This document shows, one piece after another, positions 1-5,854 of a stretch of DNA of 8,803 nucleotides. This DNA comes from Quisquiliibacterium sp. GTDB lineage: Bacteria; Pseudomonadota; Gammaproteobacteria; Burkholderiales; Burkholderiaceae_E. The notes below the pieces were generated by a model. The model did no database searches, was not told the DNA's origin, and saw only the letters and a program-made list of their open reading frames with translations. The stretch spans positions 1 through 8,803 of the forward strand of contig JALRBB010000230.1 of the NCBI GenBank assembly GCA_023257915.1, read 5' to 3'. Numbering within the stretch: the first letter of the stretch is position 1; every line of letters starts with the position of its first letter. Both the position numbers and the translations under genes were made by a program.

Positions 1-400
1 TCGCCGGCCAGACTGGAACCCGTAACGCTCCCTCACCTTCGTATTCGCCCGACTCCCAGGCGTAGGCGGCGCCCTCAAGACTGCCGTAGCAAATGGCCAG
101 GAAGAATACGACTCCGCATAGCGACGCGAATGCGGCGAACCAGGAACGCGTTCGATCACCCAACAACGCGGTGATTACCTCGACATTCAGCATGCCGCCG
201 GAACGAATCGCGTAGGCCGCCTGCAAATAGCAGACGATCACGATCGACAGCGAAATGATTTCGGGAGTGCCTTGCACCGGGCTGTTGAACACTGTGCGAC
301 CGAGGACGTCAGCAACGACCAAGAAGCACAGCAAAAACGCGAGAACGGCAGCCAGCACCATCAGGGATCTGGACAACCAGTCGGTCAGCCGAGTGAGCAT
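1..400 (-). CDS. dctQ: TRAP transporter small permease (DctQ type), 3' end off window
   Basis: This is the small membrane subunit of a tripartite ATP-independent periplasmic (TRAP) transporter, which works with the large DctM permease and the soluble binding protein encoded just upstream. The visible 133 residues hold three hydrophobic segments: about 9-33, 47-65 and 87-108. Family-typical stretches are GRTVFNSPVQGTPEI after the first helix, and RVPVWPA near residues 127-133, which normally precedes the last helix. That fourth helix and the stop codon lie beyond position 1. The start is ATG at 400; a clear GGAGG at 409-413 sits 8 nt upstream of it. It is co-directional with dctP, 78 bp away, behind a strong hairpin. 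The family call is firm from the sequence; the transported substrate is not known. Confidence 0.9.
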   Translation of the reverse strand, partial: MLTRLTDWLSRSLMVLAAVLAFLLCFLVVADVLGRTVFNSPVQGTPEIISLSIVIVCYLQAAYAIRSGGMLNVEVITALLGDRTRSWFAAFASLCGVVFFLAICYGSLEGAAYAWESGEYEGEGALRVPVWPA

Positions 401-423
401 CCGAACCACCTCCGGAGAAAACA

Positions 424-455
424 GTTCGCCCGACTGCTTCAGCAGCCGGGCGAAC
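424..455 (-). other. Intercistronic hairpin between dctP and dctQ
   Basis: The sequence folds into 9 perfect base pairs (424-432 with 447-455), one A/C mismatch, then 4 more pairs (434-437 with 442-445) closing a 4-nt loop. In the direction of transcription it is followed by a short U-rich stretch (UGUUUU, 423-418) and then by the dctQ ribosome binding site. Known precedent: hairpins after a periplasmic binding-protein gene can raise its expression over the membrane subunits, by protecting the 3' end of the upstream message or by partial termination. That role here is inference. The U-run is too short for me to call it a full terminator. Confidence 0.7.
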
Positions 456-478
456 AGGCACAACAGGGACGATTGCCG

Positions 479-1546
479 TTACTTGATCTGGTAACGGACC
501 GGCCACTTGTGACCGAGCTTTTCGGCCTCGTCGAGTGTCAGCTTCAGGACCTGTGAGGCGGGTAGTCCTTTCTTGTCGAGTTCCGCTGCGATCGACTGCG
601 GCCAATCCTTAAGCGACTGCGCCCATTCGGCGCGCACCGCATCGGGCACCTTCTTGACGGTCACACCCAGATCGGCGAGTTGCTTGAGCTGCTTGGGATA
701 GTTGGCCTCGTTGACGGTACCGGTCTTGGCCTCGTACTCCTTGGCCACTTCGAGCAAGATCGCCTGTACATCCTTGGGCAGTTTGGCGAAACGCTTCGAA
801 TTGATCGTCAGCCCGTGCCAGGTGATCGCACCGAATCCGATCTCGGTGTAGTGCTTGGCAACCTCGTGCAGCTTGAAGTTGACCCATCCCGACGGGAACA
901 TGATCCAGCCGTTGTACACCCCGGTCTGCATCGAGGTGTAAGCCTCCGGCAGCGACGACTGCACCGGCGTGGCACCAGCGTACTCGAGCCACTTCAGATT
1001 CAGGCCTGCGCCGGCCAGCTTCTGGCCCTTCAACTGAGCCACCGTATCCCATGGGAAGGTGGTACCCAAGTTGTATCCATTGTCCGAGATCAGCGCCATC
1101 AGCTTCTGACCAAACTTCTTCTCAAAGACTTCGGACAGTGCCGGAACCTTGTCGTAGACCGATCGTGCCAATTTGACGCTCATCTCCGGGCTCATCGTGC
1201 CAAATGGCAGCATCACCTGGAAAGCGTTCAGCGGCAGATTGGAAGCCTCGAAACAGAAGCAATAACCACCGATGTCGATCAGGCCCGACTGCACCCCTTC
1301 GAGGGTGTCGGCGACCTTGACCATCGAACCACCATAACCTTCGACAAATTCGACCTTATGCTTGGTGCGCTCGGCGACCCGCTTCGTGACTTCCGGCACG
1401 AAAAAGTTTTGCATCAGGTTCACATAGGTGTTGGCTGCCGGATGGCCCGATGCGATGCGCAGCTTGATGTTGTCGGCGCTGGCACTGCCCGAGAACGCCA
1501 GGCCGAGCACGCTCGCCGCAAGCGCCAGCTTGAATTTCAGCTTCAT
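479..1546 (-). CDS. dctP: TRAP transporter periplasmic substrate-binding protein (DctP type)
   Basis: This 355-residue protein would capture the substrate in the periplasm and deliver it to the DctQM membrane subunits. An N-terminal signal peptide is clear: basic MKLKFK, a hydrophobic core, and an ASA cleavage site after about residue 24. The body follows the DctP plan, with an EGVQSGLIDIG segment (83-93), an LKGQKL segment (172-177), and an EAYTSMQTGVYNGW segment (201-214) matching the family's EvYxALqtGvvDG region. Two features are odd. Residue 178 is Ala at the position where the family's signature ligand-binding Arg normally follows 'KGLKL'. The only two cysteines form a CxC pair (C96, C98). 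The start ATG has GAGGAG about 8 nt upstream. It lies 36 bp after the quinone oxidoreductase gene in the same operon. The family is certain; the ligand is unknown and may not be a simple dicarboxylate. Confidence 0.93.
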   Translation of the reverse strand: MKLKFKLALAASVLGLAFSGSASADNIKLRIASGHPAANTYVNLMQNFFVPEVTKRVAERTKHKVEFVEGYGGSMVKVADTLEGVQSGLIDIGGYCFCFEASNLPLNAFQVMLPFGTMSPEMSVKLARSVYDKVPALSEVFEKKFGQKLMALISDNGYNLGTTFPWDTVAQLKGQKLAGAGLNLKWLEYAGATPVQSSLPEAYTSMQTGVYNGWIMFPSGWVNFKLHEVAKHYTEIGFGAITWHGLTINSKRFAKLPKDVQAILLEVAKEYEAKTGTVNEANYPKQLKQLADLGVTVKKVPDAVRAEWAQSLKDWPQSIAAELDKKGLPASQVLKLTLDEAEKLGHKWPVRYQIK

Positions 1547-1582
1547 GGTTGTCTCCTCGTTGAAGTCTGGCTAAACAGAAAG

Positions 1583-2563
1583 TCAGGGAACGATCACACT
1601 GGAACCGGTCGTCATGCCGGTTTCCAGATCTGCATGGGCACGCGCCAGATCGTCCAGCGCATAGCGCTGGTTGATCGATACCCGCAACGCGCCTTTCTCG
1701 AACATCGCGAAGACCGCAGCGGCCGATTCGCGTAACTCCTGGGTTGACGCGGTATAGGTCACCAGCGTCGGGCGCGTGAAATACAGCGAACCCATCTTTT
1801 GCAGCGTCGCGGCCTGCACCGGAGGCGGCGCGCCGGTGGTGGTGCCGAACGACACGAAGTAGCCACGGGCAGCAAGACTCTCCAGGCTCTGCTCGAAGCT
1901 GTTCTTGCCGACCGAGTCGTAAACCACCGGCACGCCTGCACCGCCAGTAATTTCCTTGACGCGGGCGACGATGTCATCGCTGTTGCGATCAAGGCAGAAC
2001 TCATAGCCGTTTTCCAGAGCGATCCTGACCTTGTCAGGACCGCCGGCCACACCGATCATGCGCGCGCCGATCTGCTTGCCCCACTGGCCCGCGAGCAGAC
2101 CGACTCCGCCGGCTGCCGCATGCATCAGCACGAACTGCCCAGGCTGCACCGGATAGCAGCGCTGCATCAGGTACTCAACCGTCATGCCCTTGAGCAGCGA
2201 TGCCACGATCTGCTCGTCACTCATGTGTGCGGGCGCATGCAACAGCCGGGCAGCCGGATAGTTGCGATGCGTGGCGCAGGCGCCGAGTACCGGACCACTT
2301 GCGTAGCAGACACGGTCGCCGACCTTGAAGTCGTTGACGCCCGAACCAATCGCCTCGACGATGCCGGCTGCCTCGGTGCCCAGACCGGTGGGCATCGGTG
2401 CCGCGTACATGCCCGAGCGGGTGTAAATGTCCTGGAAATTGAAACCGATTGCGGTATGCCGGATCCGGACTTCGCCAGCCCCGGGTTCAGCCAACTCGAC
2501 CGTCTCGATCCGAATCACTTCCGGCCCGCCGGCCTGGTACACCCTCGCCATCTTGCACTGCAT
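1583..2563 (-). CDS. NADPH:quinone oxidoreductase-like MDR enzyme (zinc-free)
   Basis: This is a 326-residue medium-chain dehydrogenase/reductase resembling the Qor subfamily (E. coli QOR is about the same length). Such enzymes pass hydride from NADPH to quinones or other activated alkenes and carbonyls in the cytoplasm. Visible marks are GFNFQDIYTRSGMY near residues 40-53, GLGTEAAGIVEAIGSGV at 60-76, the nucleotide-binding AAAGGVG loop at 149-155, and VVYDSVGK at 213-220. No structural or catalytic zinc cysteine cluster is present. The frame stays open upstream of residue 1, but ATG 2563 is preferred. It follows an AAAGG about 10 nt upstream, gives the family length, and leaves a normal 49-bp gap to the VOC gene. 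In this operon it probably acts on a catabolic intermediate rather than in general quinone detoxification; that is inference. Confidence 0.88.
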   Translation of the reverse strand: MQCKMARVYQAGGPEVIRIETVELAEPGAGEVRIRHTAIGFNFQDIYTRSGMYAAPMPTGLGTEAAGIVEAIGSGVNDFKVGDRVCYASGPVLGACATHRNYPAARLLHAPAHMSDEQIVASLLKGMTVEYLMQRCYPVQPGQFVLMHAAAGGVGLLAGQWGKQIGARMIGVAGGPDKVRIALENGYEFCLDRNSDDIVARVKEITGGAGVPVVYDSVGKNSFEQSLESLAARGYFVSFGTTTGAPPPVQAATLQKMGSLYFTRPTLVTYTASTQELRESAAAVFAMFEKGALRVSINQRYALDDLARAHADLETGMTTGSSVIVP

Positions 2564-2612
2564 GAAATAACGCCTTTCGTGAAATTCTTGGTCGAACCAG
2601 GTAGCGCTGAGT

Positions 2613-3125
2613 TCAGACCTTGACCTGCTCGGCCGGTTTGGCGTTCTCACCGGTGTCGGTCCAGCCCGGCACACGCCCGGCACGAACCGCCTCTTCCCAG
2701 GAGAAGTTCAGCTCCACCTTGATGCCGTTGACTGGTTCACGCATGAACAGCTGGTACAGGTCCGAGTTGTGCGCCTTGCGTTCGCTGAACTCGACACCAT
2801 TGCGGGTCAGCCGCTCGACGAACTCGGGGAGTCCGTCACAGTTCAGGCAGATATGGTCAATGCGACCCGAACCCGGTGCGCCGGCTGCCGAATAGTCGAT
2901 ATCAGCCTGATCACTCGGCGTCTGCAGGTAGGTATCCTGATGCTGCGAATGCCGCGCCTTGCCGATGTGAATCACGTCCTGATCGCCGATGTACAACCAG
3001 CGCACCGGAAAACCGAACTCCGGGTGCGGGCCTTCGCGAAACCCCAGGTTGTCACAGAACCAGTCGCGCGTCGCGTCCGGATCATGCGTGAGGATCAGCA
3101 CATGCTCGAGAAAGCGCAATCCCAT
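2613..3125 (-). CDS. VOC-fold metalloprotein (glyoxalase/dioxygenase superfamily)
   Basis: This 170-residue protein has the vicinal-oxygen-chelate fold, formed by two beta-alpha-beta-beta-beta modules. The first module is opened by LEHVLILTHDPDATRDWF (6-23) and the second by GRIDHICLNCDGLPEFV (87-103). The expected metal-ligand positions are filled by His8, His53, His91 and Glu138. This 3-His/1-Glu layout suits a divalent-metal isomerase, epimerase, lyase or dioxygenase. The C-terminal tail (about 150-170) is polar and beyond the fold. The start ATG has GGAGA 6 nt upstream. It lies 22 bp behind the cupin gene and 49 bp ahead of the quinone oxidoreductase gene, so all three are probably co-translated and act on the same metabolite. 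Fold confidence is high; the reaction is not identifiable from sequence. Confidence 0.85.
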   Translation of the reverse strand: MGLRFLEHVLILTHDPDATRDWFCDNLGFREGPHPEFGFPVRWLYIGDQDVIHIGKARHSQHQDTYLQTPSDQADIDYSAAGAPGSGRIDHICLNCDGLPEFVERLTRNGVEFSERKAHNSDLYQLFMREPVNGIKVELNFSWEEAVRAGRVPGWTDTGENAKPAEQVKV

Positions 3126-3147
3126 GTCAGTCTCCGTGCGGAATGCT

Positions 3148-3561
3148 TCAGACCTTGCGCTCAGCCGCGATCGGACGGGTTTCTCCAGTCTCGGTCAGCG
3201 TGCGGGTCGCGTTCACGGACGCATAGGTCCAGAAGATCTTCATCGGTTCAGTCTCGGACATGTTGCGAAACCGATGCGAGATATTCGGCGGTATAAAGGT
3301 GGTGTCCAACGGCTTCAACTCCTGCGTCTTGCCCTCGTAATCGAGAAACGCATGGCCACTGAGCAGCATCACGCTTTCCTCGCAGTTGTGGCTGTGGAAC
3401 GGAATCTTTGCGCCGGGACCGAATTCGGTGATGCCGTTGATGAAACAAGTGGCGCCGGTATCGGGCTGCACCAGTGGAATCGTGCGGGCACCGCCGCCGC
3501 GATCATGCGCGTCGATCTGATCGGGCCGCAGCACGGCGGGCTCGCGGGTGATAGTACTCAT
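3148..3561 (-). CDS. Single-domain cupin protein
   Basis: This is a 137-residue small beta-barrel cupin. Motif 1 appears as PFHSHNCEESVMLLSG (54-69), with candidate metal ligands His56, His58 and Glu62. Motif 2 appears as PPNISHRFRN (91-100), with His96 as the fourth ligand. A complete ligand set argues for a working metal site, as in cupin dioxygenases, isomerases or lyases, rather than a degenerate binding domain. No DNA-binding domain is attached, so it is not a cupin-type regulator. ATG 3561 has AAGGAG about 9 nt upstream. It is the second gene of the operon, 48 bp after the Ldh_2 gene and 22 bp before the VOC gene. It probably catalyses a step on the imported compound; which step cannot be read from the sequence. 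Confidence 0.86.
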   Translation of the reverse strand: MSTITREPAVLRPDQIDAHDRGGGARTIPLVQPDTGATCFINGITEFGPGAKIPFHSHNCEESVMLLSGHAFLDYEGKTQELKPLDTTFIPPNISHRFRNMSETEPMKIFWTYASVNATRTLTETGETRPIAAERKV

Positions 3562-3609
3562 CTTGTGGACTCCTTGACTACGTCAATCTTGTGTGTCGTT
3601 TCGCTGTGT

Positions 3610-4704
3610 TTATACGCCAGATCCGGCAACCAGCGGAGTGATGCCCAGGCTGTCGGCAAGCTCGCGCAGTTCCGCGAACAGACCGGCCGCGATTGGAATT
3701 CCGGCACGCGCATAGCGCTCTCGCCGATCGTGACTTTGCTCACCAGGCAACCAGATGCGCTCAACCCCCGGCAAGCGCTCGCTGTCACGGATCTGCTGAA
3801 TCAGCGCATCGACCGACGCCTTGAATACCGCAGGATCACCGAATGCCGACAGATCGATCACCAGGATCGACTGCCCGGTGTTGGTCACGCTCTGGTGGTC
3901 GGCGTTGAAGTCGACCACATCGCGCCCCATGGCCGCGCCACCGAGCGTGCCGGCAAGCAGGCCCACCATCAGCGCCAGGCCATAGCCCTTGTGCCCGCCG
4001 ATTGGCAGCAAAAAACCTTCGTCGGCGCGCTTCGGATCGAGCAGCGGTTTGCCTTGTCGGTCGATCATCCAACCCTCGGGCATCATCTCGCCCTTCTTGG
4101 CCTTGGCTTTGACCTTGCCGTAGGCAGCCACCGTGGTCGCCATGTCGAGCACCACCGGCGCTTCGTCGCCAGCCGGAAAGCCGGCTGCAATCGGATTGGT
4201 CGACAACAACATGTCCATGCCACCCCACGGTGGCAGATGGTTGGCGTTTCCGACTGCGAAGTACAGTCCGATCATGTCGTGTTCGAGCGGCTTTCGCGCG
4301 TACAACGAGGCCGGACCGGCGTGATTGCTATACCGGGTGCTGACCCAGGCGACACCGGCCTCACGCGCCTTGGCAATCGCCAGATCGACTGCTCGCGACA
4401 CCACCAGGTGGCCCATGCCATTGTCACCATCGACGATTGCACATGCGGCTCGTTCGCTGACCACCCGAATGTCCGGGTTCAGGTTGATGCCTCCGGCGCG
4501 GATGCGCTTGATGTACTGCGGCAGACGGATCACACCGTGACCGTCTGAACCCTGCAGATCGGCCTGCGCCATCAACTCACCGACCTTGGCAGCGTCTGCG
4601 GACGGCAGTCCCTGCGAGCCCAGTGCACGCGCGATGAAATCGCGCAAGGCTTCGAAACCCACGGCGGGGCTGACTGAACTGTTGCTGCTGACCGCTGTTT
4701 GCAC
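3610..4704 (-). CDS. Malate/L-lactate dehydrogenase family oxidoreductase (Ldh_2)
   Basis: This is a 364-residue NAD(P)-dependent oxidoreductase of the Ldh_2 family. The family includes YiaK (diketogulonate reductase), ComC (sulfolactate dehydrogenase), AllD (ureidoglycolate dehydrogenase) and piperideine-2-carboxylate reductase; it is unrelated to classical Rossmann-fold lactate dehydrogenase. Family marks are ADLQGSDGHGVIRLPQY (48-64, His56), VDGDNGMGH (91-99), SNHAGPASLY (126-135), PPWGG (158-162), LLSTNPIAAGFP (166-177), VVLDMATT (184-191) and GGHKGYGLALMV (236-247, Lys239). Translation must begin at GTG 4704 or further in, because no ATG lies in frame upstream before a stop. The ribosome binding site there is weak (ACAGG), and about 14 residues precede the conserved domain, so GTG 4662 is an alternative. 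It is the promoter-proximal gene of the operon, divergent from lysR. It likely oxidises a 2-hydroxy acid or reduces a 2-oxo acid; the substrate is unknown. Confidence 0.88.
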   Translation of the reverse strand: MQTAVSSNSSVSPAVGFEALRDFIARALGSQGLPSADAAKVGELMAQADLQGSDGHGVIRLPQYIKRIRAGGINLNPDIRVVSERAACAIVDGDNGMGHLVVSRAVDLAIAKAREAGVAWVSTRYSNHAGPASLYARKPLEHDMIGLYFAVGNANHLPPWGGMDMLLSTNPIAAGFPAGDEAPVVLDMATTVAAYGKVKAKAKKGEMMPEGWMIDRQGKPLLDPKRADEGFLLPIGGHKGYGLALMVGLLAGTLGGAAMGRDVVDFNADHQSVTNTGQSILVIDLSAFGDPAVFKASVDALIQQIRDSERLPGVERIWLPGEQSHDRRERYARAGIPIAAGLFAELRELADSLGITPLVAGSGV

Positions 4705-4769
4705 GCTAGCGCCTGTCCGGAAGCGAGTGAATGTCTTGTGGACTGTAAAAGAGCGAGCAATGCGCTTCC

Positions 4770-4798
4770 AATACTGAATTTCCTCAAACCTATATCAA
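4770..4798 (-). promoter_or_regulatory. Candidate promoter for the Ldh_2-to-TRAP operon
   Basis: On the minus strand, TTGATA (4798-4793) resembles a sigma-70 -35 box. It is followed after exactly 17 nt by AGTATT (4775-4770), a weak -10 box. This would place the transcript start near 4763, about 60 nt ahead of GTG 4704. A weak -10 box fits an activator-dependent promoter, which is common for LysR-controlled operons. The two boxes lie within an imperfect inverted repeat (4771-4781 with 4797-4806, one bulged base). This is read by eye and is not established. Confidence 0.35.
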
Positions 4799-4837
4799 AT
4801 TAGTATGGATTAGTGCGAAGATTCGTTCAGAAACCCC

Positions 4838-4855
4838 GTAAGAACGGGTTCTTAC
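4838..4855. promoter_or_regulatory. Perfect 18-bp palindrome, candidate LysR operator
   Basis: GTAAGAAC-GG-GTTCTTAC is a perfect inverted repeat with 8-bp arms and a 2-bp centre, 40 bp before the lysR start and in the divergent intergenic region. LysR-type regulators usually bind a dyad site between their own gene and the divergent target. This repeat is the best candidate, and its position would also suit autorepression. Its spacing is not the classical T-N11-A, so assignment to this regulator is inference. Confidence 0.5.
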
Positions 4856-4894
4856 CATAGCAATCAGATATCGATATTCGCGAACAAGCCGTTC

Positions 4895-5824
4895 ATGAAC
4901 CTGCGCACCCTGGCCAATTTCGTTGCTATCGCCGATGCGGGCAGTTTGACCGCTGCCGCAGCGGCGATCCCGATTGCACAGCCGGCACTGACCCGACAGT
5001 TGCGTGAACTCGAGACCGAGCTCGGCACACAGTTGTTTCAGCGACTGCCGCGCGGAGTGCGACTGACTGCCGCCGGCATCGTGCTCTACGAAACCGCGCA
5101 ACGCGTCCTTGCCGACATCGCAAGGACGCGGCAGCGACTCGCGCAGGACCGGGGCGGCTCTCGCAGCACCATCGTGCTCGGTGCCTCGCCAACGCTTGCC
5201 CGGGTCCTGCTGCCAGGTCTGTTTGAACGCTGGATCGACGCCCAGGACAGTATCGAATTACGCAGCCGCGAGGCATTCACCCCGCAACTGCTTGACTGGC
5301 TCGAACGGGGCCAGGTCGACATGGCGATCGTCACCAATCCGGAGCGAGGCCGCAGACTGTCGCTGCATCCACTGCTCGGCGAACCGTTTGCGCTCGTCTC
5401 GCATGCGCGTATGGGCATGGCGCGCATCGTCTCAGTCGAAGAACTCGACTCGATCCCGTTGCTGATGACCAGCCTGCATCGCGGAATCGTCGATCGACAG
5501 TTGATGCCTCTCGCCAGACAGCTGCGGCTGAAGGCGGAGATCGATTCGGTGGACTCAATCCGGGAACTGGTTCTGCGTGGCCGGCACGCCACGATCATGC
5601 CGGTGTCGGTCTTTAAGGATGCTGGCCGGGACACCGGAATCCAGATGTCGGAGATCTCCGGCGTCCAACTCAACCGGATGCTGGTGCTCGCCAGCAGGAT
5701 CGAAAGGGTTCAAGATCCAGCGCTGGCCACCGCGCGCGAACAGGTCGAGAACGAGTTCTCCCGTCTGGTCGCAAGAGGAGTGTTCAGTCTGACGCGCTCG
5801 GAGCGCGACGCATCAACAGGCTGA
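4895..5824 (+). CDS. LysR family transcriptional regulator
   Basis: This 309-residue protein is of normal LTTR length. The N-terminal winged helix-turn-helix spans about 1-60, with FVAIADAGSLTAAAAAIPIAQPALTRQLRELE-type spacing and the conserved TAAG after the wing (58-61). A linker helix follows at about 62-88. The periplasmic-binding-like effector domain runs from about 92 to 295, with strands such as STIVLGASPTLARVLLP (91-107), GQVDMAIV (138-145) and EPFALVSH (163-170). ATG 4895 is chosen because it starts exactly where LTTRs normally start; no good Shine-Dalgarno precedes it. It is divergent from the Ldh_2/cupin/VOC/QOR/TRAP operon with 190 bp between the two starts, the standard layout for a regulator that senses the operon's substrate. 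Its gene ends 30 bp from the convergent Gfo/Idh/MocA gene. Confidence 0.93.
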   Translation: MNLRTLANFVAIADAGSLTAAAAAIPIAQPALTRQLRELETELGTQLFQRLPRGVRLTAAGIVLYETAQRVLADIARTRQRLAQDRGGSRSTIVLGASPTLARVLLPGLFERWIDAQDSIELRSREAFTPQLLDWLERGQVDMAIVTNPERGRRLSLHPLLGEPFALVSHARMGMARIVSVEELDSIPLLMTSLHRGIVDRQLMPLARQLRLKAEIDSVDSIRELVLRGRHATIMPVSVFKDAGRDTGIQMSEISGVQLNRMLVLASRIERVQDPALATAREQVENEFSRLVARGVFSLTRSERDASTG

Positions 5825-5854
5825 GTCGCGCCGCTAGCTTGCCCGGCATCGCGC

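Noticed and set aside
680..1735. A 351-codon open frame on the plus strand opposite dctP and the quinone oxidoreductase gene
   Set aside because: Antisense shadow: it crosses an intergenic gap and two secure genes and shows no recognisable domain.
3574..3586. TTGAC-TAC-GTCAA hairpin touching the cupin ribosome binding site, as a translational switch
   Set aside because: Five base pairs that overlap only two bases of AAGGAG are too weak to sequester it; likely chance.
2989..4548. A long open frame (519 codons) on the plus strand opposite the VOC, cupin and Ldh_2 genes
   Set aside because: It runs antisense through three well-recognised genes, has no family resemblance, and is rich in Arg/His/Gln as shadow frames in GC-rich DNA are.
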